A DNA stretch of 51,943 bases from Bacteroidales bacterium (GTDB taxonomy: Bacteria > Bacteroidota > Bacteroidia > Bacteroidales > UBA932): NCBI GenBank assembly GCA_016291185.1, contig JAEFAI010000018.1, forward strand, positions 1 to 51,943, given 5' to 3'. Numbering within the stretch: position 1 is the stretch's first letter; each line of letters starts with the position of its first letter. The notes beneath the pieces were generated by a model. It was not told the origin of the DNA. It did not search any database and saw only the letters and a list, made by a program, of their open reading frames with translations. A program made the translations under genes and the position numbers. This document shows, piece after piece, positions 14,191 through 20,714 of the stretch.

Positions 14191-15980
14191 TGCAGGCACT
14201 CGAGCTGCTGGCCCCTGCCAGGAACAAAGAAATCGGCATCGCAGCCATTGACTGCGGTGCCGATGCCGTATATATCGCGGGTCCCGATTTCGGCGCCCGC
14301 AAGGCGGCGGGCAACAGCTTCGAAGACATCGCGGAACTCTGCACGTACGCGCATCGCTTCGGTGTGCGGATTTTCGTGACTTTCAATACCTTGTGGCGTG
14401 ACGGGGAAGAAGAGGAAGCGCATGCGCAGCTGCTTCGTGCCCAACAGGCCGGGGCGGATGCCTTCATCATCCGGGAGCCCCGGATCGCCGCCTGGGACGA
14501 CATCGCCATTCCCATCCACGCCTCCACCCAGTGCGCCATCCGCGACGTGGTGCGCGCCCGTGAATTCGAATCGCTGGGCTGCGAGCGCATCATCCTGGAG
14601 CGCGAACTTTCGCTCGCACAGATTCGCGAGATCTGCGCCGCCGTGTCCTGCGAGGTGGAGTGCTTCGTACACGGGGCGCTCTGCGTGGGCTACAGCGGCG
14701 AGTGCCGCCTGTCCGAGTACATTGACGGGCGTAGCGCCGACCGCGGCGAATGCATCCAGGCCTGCCGTTCGCTCTACGACCTCGTCGACGGCGAAGGGCA
14801 CGTGCTGGTGCGGGGCAAAGCGCTTCTGTCCCTGAAGGATTTCAACCTGAAGAACCGGCTGGAGGAGCTGGCTGACGCCGGCGTGTGCTCCTTCAAGATC
14901 GAAGGGCGCCTCAAGAACGCCTCCTATGTCAAAAATGTCGTGCGGGACTACTCCCTGGCGCTGGATGCGCTGGTGGCGAAGTACCCCGAGCGCTACCGCC
15001 GCGCCTCCTGGGGCGAGGTGACGGGCGGCTTTACGCCCGACACCGCCAAGACCTTCAACCGCGGCTACACGGAACTTTTCCTGGACGGCAAGCGTGGTAA
15101 ATGGTCCTCGATGGACGCGCCCAAGTCGATGGGCGAGGCTGTCGGGACAGTGCAGCGCATCCGCCGGACGCCCGGACAGGGGATGCAGTTCAGCGTCAAG
15201 CCCCTGCAGCGCAGCCTGGAGCTGCACAACGGCGACGGTTTCGCCATCGCGACCGCCGACGGCGTGACGGGTTTCCGTGGCGACGTCTGCGAGGGCCTGC
15301 AGGTCCGCTGCAAGGACGTCCCCGACCTTCGGGAGGGGATGACCCTCTACCGCAACATCAGCGCCGCTTTCGAGAAGATCCTCGACACGCAGACCTGCCG
15401 CCGGGAGATCCCGGTGCGCCTTTCCGTGCGGGTGCACGGGAAATACGTACTCGACGTTCACGCCGTCACGCAGGACGGCCGCGAGGTCCTGAGCCCCTTC
15501 CACACCGACGTGGAGACGGCCGAGAACCGCGAGCGCGCCGAGGCGATGCTGCGCGAGCAGCTCGGCAAGCGGAGCGGTGTCTATCGTTTCTCGGTGGACG
15601 AGCTCCTGGTCGAGACCGCCGGCGGGAAGCTCCCGCTCCTGAGCGCCGCCACCCTGAACGGCATCCGCCGCCTGGTGGCGGAGGACCTGGACAGCGTCGG
15701 CGTCGGCAGGCTTGCCCCTGGCGGGCAAAGAAAATCGTCCTCGCTCCGCTGCGGAAATGCCCTCCCGGGGCAAGCTGCCGCCCGCCTCCGGGATCCTTCC
15801 GGCCCGGACGCCGACGCTACGCTTCTCCGGTCCAAGTATTGTATTCGCTACGAATTGGGACTCTGCCCGAAGTACCAGGGTGCCAAACCTCCGCAGGAGC
15901 TGTTCCTGCACAACAATGGCCGCCGCCTGGCGCTCCGCTTCGACTGCGCCGCGTGCGAAATGACCGTCAACGCCATCTAG
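14190..15980 (+). CDS. U32 family peptidase / RNA hydroxylation factor-like protein with a palindromic insertion
   Basis: The 596-residue protein carries the U32 signature (ECFVHGALCVGYSGECRLS, about residues 157-175) within a TIM-barrel half and a C-terminal cysteine-containing domain (KYCIRYELGLCPK, FDCAACEM). U32 proteins such as RlhA and TrhP hydroxylate rRNA or tRNA in Escherichia coli; RlhA-like is the best guess. About 25 residues (506-530) that read as low-complexity sequence coincide with palindromic element A and appear inserted between the conserved domain and the C-terminal cysteine domain. It starts at ATG 14190, sharing a base with the TPR stop. Confidence 0.86.
   Translation: MQALELLAPARNKEIGIAAIDCGADAVYIAGPDFGARKAAGNSFEDIAELCTYAHRFGVRIFVTFNTLWRDGEEEEAHAQLLRAQQAGADAFIIREPRIAAWDDIAIPIHASTQCAIRDVVRAREFESLGCERIILERELSLAQIREICAAVSCEVECFVHGALCVGYSGECRLSEYIDGRSADRGECIQACRSLYDLVDGEGHVLVRGKALLSLKDFNLKNRLEELADAGVCSFKIEGRLKNASYVKNVVRDYSLALDALVAKYPERYRRASWGEVTGGFTPDTAKTFNRGYTELFLDGKRGKWSSMDAPKSMGEAVGTVQRIRRTPGQGMQFSVKPLQRSLELHNGDGFAIATADGVTGFRGDVCEGLQVRCKDVPDLREGMTLYRNISAAFEKILDTQTCRREIPVRLSVRVHGKYVLDVHAVTQDGREVLSPFHTDVETAENRERAEAMLREQLGKRSGVYRFSVDELLVETAGGKLPLLSAATLNGIRRLVAEDLDSVGVGRLAPGGQRKSSSLRCGNALPGQAAARLRDPSGPDADATLLRSKYCIRYELGLCPKYQGAKPPQELFLHNNGRRLALRFDCAACEMTVNAI
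15705..15779. repeat. Palindromic element A, inside the U32 gene
   Basis: Terminal inverted repeats CTTGCCCC (15711-15718) and GGGGCAAG (15767-15774) are extended outward by GGCAG and CTGCC. The 64-bp core is nearly identical to the reverse complement of element B in prmC, differing by few substitutions and one extra A. In both genes the element has the same orientation relative to the coding strand. The extra A shifts the reading frame within the element, so the two proteins read different peptides from it, yet both stay open. Confidence 0.85.
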
Positions 15981-15985
15981 TCACT

Positions 15986-16489
15986 ATGAAAGAGAAGAAA
16001 TCCTACAACCTGCTGATCACCATCTGGCTATGGGTGATCTTGATCGGCATCCTGCCCGTGCTGGGACGCAACCTTCTGGTTTCCCTGCCACTGGGGGCTG
16101 GGACCCCTGCATACTACAAAGTACCGTATGTCCTGTTGATCGTGGGTGGTTTGGTTTATCTGGCCGGATACATCCTCCTGGTTTGCAAGCGTCGCTCTGG
16201 TCTTTGGCTGGCCTTCCTGTCCCTGCCCGTTGCCTACGCCCTGGCCCAGTTGGATCTGTACTACTTCGGCCTGCCGGGCTCCGGCCACGGCGGAATCATG
16301 TTCGTTGTCTATATCATTCTCCCGCTCCTGCTGAACCTTGTCACCGTGGCCCTGCTCTTCCTGCGCCGGGCCGGCCGCTCCGGCTGGGACCTGCTGCGTG
16401 GGCAGAAGTTAGAAAATCTTCGGGAGGAAGATGAGCAGGCCGATGGCGGCCGCGGCGAGGGCGCAGAGGAGGACGCCTGCGGCGCATAG
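15986..16489 (+). CDS. Small integral membrane protein, unknown function
   Basis: The 167-residue product has four predicted transmembrane helices (about 8-27, 43-64, 70-90 and 105-124). ATG 15986 is 5 nt after the U32 stop. The last ~27 residues (GQKLENLREEDEQADGG onward) are charged and are read antisense to the end of dgkA, an 81-bp convergent overlap. That tail may be an accidental extension past an ancestral stop. No family was recognised. Confidence 0.68.
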   Translation: MKEKKSYNLLITIWLWVILIGILPVLGRNLLVSLPLGAGTPAYYKVPYVLLIVGGLVYLAGYILLVCKRRSGLWLAFLSLPVAYALAQLDLYYFGLPGSGHGGIMFVVYIILPLLLNLVTVALLFLRRAGRSGWDLLRGQKLENLREEDEQADGGRGEGAEEDACGA

Positions 16490-16777
16490 GTCCTTGATGT
16501 CGCAGATGCGCTTGTCCTGCTCCGGCTGAACGACATCGCAGACGCGCTCCAGGGCGGAGTTGAGGATCTCAGCCGCGAAAACGAGCCCGATGGCAAACGC
16601 CACCAGGGCCCATTCTGTCAGGGAAATCTGAAAGAAGAAACCGGCCGCGACAACCAGGATGGTTGCCAGGAGGTGCACCCAGGCGTTGTGCTCCTCGCGG
16701 AACAGCACGCCCACACCCCGAAACGCGAAGCGAAAGCTTCGCACCACCTTCTTAAAAGTAAAACAATTGTTGTCCAT
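16409..16777 (-). CDS. dgkA: Diacylglycerol kinase family protein (DgkA-type)
   Basis: The 122-residue protein has the small trimeric membrane kinase pattern: EEHNAWVHLLATI, three hydrophobic helices, AAEILNSALERVCD with the conserved Glu and Asn, and DIKDLCAAGVLL. It phosphorylates diacylglycerol, or undecaprenol in many bacteria, at the inner membrane. ATG 16777 is chosen because upstream codons lack family similarity and contain the promoter; a longer frame reaches 16918. A perfect inverted repeat abuts the start codon. Confidence 0.9.
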   Translation of the reverse strand: MDNNCFTFKKVVRSFRFAFRGVGVLFREEHNAWVHLLATILVVAAGFFFQISLTEWALVAFAIGLVFAAEILNSALERVCDVVQPEQDKRICDIKDLCAAGVLLCALAAAAIGLLIFLPKIF

Positions 16778-16808
16778 GTTCAGAACGGCGCAGTTCTGAA
16801 CAAAGATA
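16778..16808 (-). promoter_or_regulatory. dgkA promoter with a perfect inverted repeat against the start codon
   Basis: On the reverse strand TATCTTTG (16808-16801) is immediately followed by GTTCAGAAC, six spacer bases and GTTCTGAAC, ending one base before the ATG. The 9-bp arms (16778-16786 and 16793-16801) are perfectly complementary. It could be a repressor operator over the transcription start, or an mRNA hairpin beside the start codon. Confidence 0.6.
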
Positions 16809-16820
16809 ATCAAATTTTCT

Positions 16821-17234
16821 TTACAGACGAATAGAAAGTAGCTCGTTGCCGAGCTGGTGGAGCGCATTTTCGATTTTTTCGACCTGTGCGCGTCGTGGGG
16901 TGACCTTTCCGTTGGCATAATGCCAAAGCTGCTTCTGGTTGATGCCCGTCAGGCGCTCCAGGCCGGCTTTGGTGAAGATCCCATAATATACGGAGAGAAA
17001 ACTCTTGACATCCATCTTGAAATCAATCACAAAGTCGCCCGACAATGCCTCCGGCAGCTCATATTCATCGTTTTTCCGGCATTCGTCAATAATAATGTCA
17101 ATAGATTCCAGAAGACTTCTCTTCACGGCATCCAAGGTTTTGCCAATGCCGATGACGCCATCCACATCTTTCAGGTATGCCCCGTAATTGTTTTCCGTTG
17201 TTTCAATGATTGCCGTTAAATGTCTGGTTTTCAT
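16821..17234 (-). CDS. hicB: HicB-type antitoxin
   Basis: The 137-residue protein has an N-terminal degenerate RNase-H-like HicB domain (ENNYGAYLKDVDGVIGIGKT) and a C-terminal helix-turn-helix (about 95-125, LTGINQKQLWHYANGKVTPRR). It should bind and neutralise HicA and repress its own operon. It follows hicA by 7 nt. The base composition is visibly less GC-rich than the flanking genes, consistent with acquisition. Confidence 0.9.
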   Translation of the reverse strand: MKTRHLTAIIETTENNYGAYLKDVDGVIGIGKTLDAVKRSLLESIDIIIDECRKNDEYELPEALSGDFVIDFKMDVKSFLSVYYGIFTKAGLERLTGINQKQLWHYANGKVTPRRAQVEKIENALHQLGNELLSIRL

Positions 17235-17241
17235 ATCCGTT

Positions 17242-17439
17242 TTATTTGAATTTCAAGCCGGTCTCACGTAATATGGCGTTTAATACGCCTGGCGGGACAT
17301 CATCATTCCTTTTTCCTGGAATAGGAACCGATCGCCGCGCCCCTGCTTTCGTGTAAATGTGATGGTCCCCGCGTGTCCTCCGGTAAACCCACCCATTCGA
17401 CTCCAGCAGTTCAATCAGCTCAAATACTTTCTTCGCCAT
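17242..17439 (-). CDS. hicA: HicA-type mRNA interferase toxin
   Basis: The 65-residue protein has the double-stranded RNA-binding-like HicA fold, with GDHHIYTKAGARRSVPIPGK containing the catalytic His. HicA cleaves mRNA independent of the ribosome when free of HicB. Toxin-first gene order is the usual hicAB layout. A TATCTTTA directly abuts the ATG (17446-17439) but is too close to drive this start, so the promoter is unclear. Confidence 0.92.
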   Translation of the reverse strand: MAKKVFELIELLESNGWVYRRTRGDHHIYTKAGARRSVPIPGKRNDDVPPGVLNAILRETGLKFK

Positions 17440-17489
17440 AAAGATAACTAAAATTCTATTAATCCGGTGAAAAAGTATCGAAATTTCTA

Positions 17490-18665
17490 CTATTCCAGCG
17501 CAAAGGTGATCTCTACATCGCCGAAGCGGCCGGTAAGGGTGCCGCCGCCCTTGTCGAAGACATTCTGGAAGTAGTTGCGCGTGAGCTGGCCGCGCCAGAC
17601 GATGTCATCCTTGTCCTTGTAGGGGATCTCCAGTTCGAAACCGTAAGATTTGGAGCTGTACTTGACCACGGCGCTGCACTTCCAACTGGTGGTCGTGCCG
17701 CCGTCGTCCTCGATCACCATAAAGGCGATCTTCTCCATCTGCTCGGTGAAGTTCGTCAGCAGGAGGGCGTTGAAAGGGACTTTTCGGTTAAGCTGGCTGC
17801 GCTTGATGACGACCATCAGGTCCGTCAGACTGGGCGAATAGTTCTTCAGGTCGTCGTCCTTGGTGGCTTTGAAGCCGTCCACCGCGCCCGTCTTGATAAA
17901 AAACTCGCTGGCGCCACCGAACCAAGAATCGTAGTTTCGCAGCATCTTGATATCCCGGATGCTGAGGATGTATTCTTTCGCATCGCTCTGCCCTTTGTCC
18001 TTCGTGGCCTTGGTGGCGGGTGATTCTTCGAAAAGCTCGAACGGGGTGAAGGCTGCGTCGTCGTTGCGGTTGATGACCCAGACCGGGCGTTCGCGCGCCA
18101 CTTGCTCGGTCACAATCACGGAGTCCACGACGTGGGCGCCGCGGCTGTCAATGCGCACTTCGTACCCGTAGTTGGCCTCGGCGCCATAGCCCGGGTCGAA
18201 GGTAACGATGGGGAAATCCTGGCCGTTCCATTCCTCGGAATAAGGCCAGTAGATCTGCATATCGGACTCGCTGAGCGCGTTGATGTAGCGCTCCACGTCC
18301 GCTGCGCCGGCCTTGGTGCCGTATTTTTCCGACAGGTAATGGGTCAGGAGATCGCGCAGGGGCCTCGCGTAGCCGCCCGCCTTGGTGGCACGGGTCTGCT
18401 GGCTGTCGCCCACGCCTGCGCCCGGCGCGGCGAAGAGGTCCGTGAGGCGGTACTCCTCGTCGTAGCCGTGCCCGGAAGAGGAACTTACGGCGTCATAGAC
18501 CTCGTCGAGGTGCTCTCGCTCAAGCGGCAGGTCGGAGAGGATTTTGGCCACGTCCGACAGGGCGAAGAGTCCCTGGTCGGTATGGGGATTGAAGGGTTGC
18601 TTGTCGTCGCAGGAGGCGAACGCGAGGGCGCAGAGCAGCGCCGCGGAGAATCGAAATGCTTTCAT
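17490..18665 (-). CDS. Lipoprotein of unknown function
   Basis: The 391-residue product starts MKAFRFSAALLCALAFASC, a lipoprotein signal with the modified Cys at residue 19. The rest is beta-rich with several Lys/Thr-rich loops (ATKAGG, ATKATKDK). No catalytic motif was recognised. ATG 18665 is preferred over 18692 because it begins the signal sequence. It is probably exposed in the periplasm or on the outer membrane. Confidence 0.75.
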   Translation of the reverse strand: MKAFRFSAALLCALAFASCDDKQPFNPHTDQGLFALSDVAKILSDLPLEREHLDEVYDAVSSSSGHGYDEEYRLTDLFAAPGAGVGDSQQTRATKAGGYARPLRDLLTHYLSEKYGTKAGAADVERYINALSESDMQIYWPYSEEWNGQDFPIVTFDPGYGAEANYGYEVRIDSRGAHVVDSVIVTEQVARERPVWVINRNDDAAFTPFELFEESPATKATKDKGQSDAKEYILSIRDIKMLRNYDSWFGGASEFFIKTGAVDGFKATKDDDLKNYSPSLTDLMVVIKRSQLNRKVPFNALLLTNFTEQMEKIAFMVIEDDGGTTTSWKCSAVVKYSSKSYGFELEIPYKDKDDIVWRGQLTRNYFQNVFDKGGGTLTGRFGDVEITFALE

Positions 18666-18747
18666 ATTTGCAAACAGTTTAGACTGCTGCAAATTGACAA
18701 ACTTTTATCCGATTTCTTTTCCGATTAATCGTTTAATTGCTAATCGT

Positions 18748-19695
18748 CTAATTAGCAGTGGCTTCAAAACGTACAAAACGTAATTTTTTGTAGAAATCGG
18801 GCATAGTTTGTACATTTCCGAAGCCCGCGTCGCGGAAGACGTCGGCGGTTTCGGGTCCGAGCGCCTCGTTGATCTCGACGAGGCCGACCCCGCTCGGGCG
18901 CAGGAAGCGCTGCGCCCAGCGTGCGACTGCCCGGTAAAAGCGCAGCGGATCGTCGTCCGGCACGAAGAGCGCCAGCTCCGGCTCCCAGTCGAGTACGTTG
19001 GGGCGCATTTGCGCTCGCTCGCGCTCCAGTACGTACGGGGGATTGCTGACAATCAGATCGAACGGCCCGTACGGGAACTCCTGTTCCGTATCCAGTACGT
19101 CTGTCCGCAGGAATACTGGCTCGCCGGCGGGCAGCGGCTTGCCCCGGGAGGGCATTTCCGCAGCGGAGCGAGGACGGTTTTCTTGCCCGACAGGGGCAAG
19201 GCCGCTGCCGCCGGAAAACTGCCGCCGGGCGAAACCAAGCGCCGTTTCCGACAGGTCGAGGCCGATGACTTCGGCATCCCGGATGTCCAGCGCGATACTC
19301 CAGGCGATGCAGCCCGAACCGGTGCAGAGGTCGAGCACCCGCGGCGCGCGGTCCAGTTCCATCTCCTGGAGCGTACGGACCGCTTCGGCAACGAGCAGTT
19401 CCGTCTCCGGCCGCGGCACGAGCACGCCCGGCCCCACGGCGAAGCGCCGGTCGCAGAATTCCGCCACGCCCAGCACATACTGGATCGGCTCGCCCTTACA
19501 CAGCCGCTGCAGGTCGTCCTCGAGCTCGGACAGTTGCTCGTCCGGGACGGCGGTTTGCGGCTCGACGATGTGCGTATAATTGGTCACGCCGAGCCGTTCG
19601 CGACAGAGCATCAAAACCAAACCCCTCGCCTCCGGCGAAGGGTATAGCTTTTCGAGGCGGGCGGTGCCGTCGCGGATGAAATCGGCGAGCAGCAC
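18748..19695 (-). CDS. prmC: PrmC, release-factor glutamine methyltransferase, with a palindromic insertion
   Basis: The 315-residue protein has the N-terminal helical domain, the SAM-binding motif DLCTGSGCIA (about 119-128) and the catalytic NPPY (about 217) of PrmC/HemK, which methylates the GGQ glutamine of release factors. Related proteins are about 280-290 residues. Residues ~163-188 (LAPVGQENRPRSAAEMPSRG) coincide with palindromic element B and sit between the FARRQ helix and the D-VLD strand. It starts with GTG at 19695, sharing a base with the ddl TAG stop, so translation is coupled. Confidence 0.92.
   Translation of the reverse strand: MLLADFIRDGTARLEKLYPSPEARGLVLMLCRERLGVTNYTHIVEPQTAVPDEQLSELEDDLQRLCKGEPIQYVLGVAEFCDRRFAVGPGVLVPRPETELLVAEAVRTLQEMELDRAPRVLDLCTGSGCIAWSIALDIRDAEVIGLDLSETALGFARRQFSGGSGLAPVGQENRPRSAAEMPSRGKPLPAGEPVFLRTDVLDTEQEFPYGPFDLIVSNPPYVLERERAQMRPNVLDWEPELALFVPDDDPLRFYRAVARWAQRFLRPSGVGLVEINEALGPETADVFRDAGFGNVQTMPDFYKKLRFVRFEATAN
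19130..19209. repeat. Palindromic element B, inside prmC
   Basis: Terminal inverted repeats GGCAGCGG-CTTGCCCC (19130-19145) and GGGGCAAG-GCCGCTGCC (19193-19209) pair with one bulged base. The core is nearly identical to element A in the U32 gene, in the same orientation relative to the coding strand. It supplies about 25 codons to prmC. Confidence 0.85.
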
Positions 19696-20711
19696 TAGCA
19701 GTTCTCGATGATGGTGCTCAGGAAGGCGGTCATGTCCAAGCCCGCCGTGCGGACCATCTTGGGCACAAGCGAAGCGCTCGTCATGCCCGGGATGGTGTTG
19801 ATCTCCAGGAAGTAGAGGCCGTCATCGGCCAGAATCCAGTCCATGCGGACAACGCCGCGGCAGCCCAGGCGGAAATAGATCTCGGCCGTGGTCTCCTGCA
19901 CCTGCTTGCGGACCTCGTCGGAGACGGGCGCCGGGCAGATCTCCTGGCTGTGGCCGTTGTACTTGGCGTCGTAGTCGAAGTAATCGTTGTCCGTCGTGAT
20001 TTCGATCAGCGGCAGCGTGGCGACCTTCTCGCCGTCGAAATAGGCGGCGCAAGTCAGCTCGCGGCCTTTCACGCCCTGCTCGATGAGCACGGTGTGGTTC
20101 TCGCTGAAAGCGAACTGGACGGCGGGGCCGACATCTTCCGGGCGCGTGACACGCGTGACGCCGAAGCTGGACCCGCCCTGGGTCGGCTTCACGAACACGG
20201 GGAACTTCAGCTTGCTCGCCACCTCGGCCTGCGCCTTCTCGTGGTTCATGCCGTGGCGGACAAAGACGTCAGGGGCGCATTTCGCGAGCCCGAGCTCGCG
20301 GATGTAGCACTTGCAGGCATATTTGTCGAAGACGATCGAGCAGGTACTCGAATCGCAGGTACTGCAGGGGATGCCCAGCATCTCGAGGTAGCCCTCGATC
20401 TGACCCGTCTCGCCCGGCGCGCCGTGCTGCACGATGTACGCAAAGTCGAATTTGACCCGCTCGCCCAGGACCTGGACGGAAAAGTCGTTCTTCTCGATCT
20501 CGGGGCGGGCGCCCTCCGGGAAGGTGACGCGCATCGAATTGCGCTTCTTGGCTGCCACGAGCTGCCACTTGCCGAAGCGGGCGAAGATCTCGTAAACATC
20601 GTATTCGTTCCCGTCGATGCGGGAGGCGACGAATTCACCGCTGCGGCAGGAAACCTCCCATTCGGAGGAGTCGCTGCCGTACACGACGGCGATAGTCTTG
20701 TACTTGCTCAT
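19695..20711 (-). CDS. ddl: D-alanine--D-alanine ligase
   Basis: The 338-residue ATP-grasp enzyme shows FVKPTQGGSSFGV, EQGVKGRELTC and the C-terminal FLEINTIPGMTSASL metal/substrate loop. It makes D-Ala-D-Ala for peptidoglycan precursors in the cytoplasm. It starts 3 nt after the PBP1A stop and is coupled to prmC, forming the operon PBP1A-ddl-prmC. Confidence 0.96.
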   Translation of the reverse strand: MSKYKTIAVVYGSDSSEWEVSCRSGEFVASRIDGNEYDVYEIFARFGKWQLVAAKKRNSMRVTFPEGARPEIEKNDFSVQVLGERVKFDFAYIVQHGAPGETGQIEGYLEMLGIPCSTCDSSTCSIVFDKYACKCYIRELGLAKCAPDVFVRHGMNHEKAQAEVASKLKFPVFVKPTQGGSSFGVTRVTRPEDVGPAVQFAFSENHTVLIEQGVKGRELTCAAYFDGEKVATLPLIEITTDNDYFDYDAKYNGHSQEICPAPVSDEVRKQVQETTAEIYFRLGCRGVVRMDWILADDGLYFLEINTIPGMTSASLVPKMVRTAGLDMTAFLSTIIENC

Positions 20712-20714
20712 ATC

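Noticed and set aside
17439..17446. TATCTTTA on the reverse strand as a hicA promoter
   Set aside because: It abuts the ATG, so transcription would start inside the gene; no alternative downstream start fits HicA.
18722..18756. CGATTAATCG palindrome and GCTAAT/ATTAGC repeat at the end of prmC as a terminator
   Set aside because: Arms are short and AT-rich with no following T-run, so it is not distinguishable from chance in an AT-rich gap.
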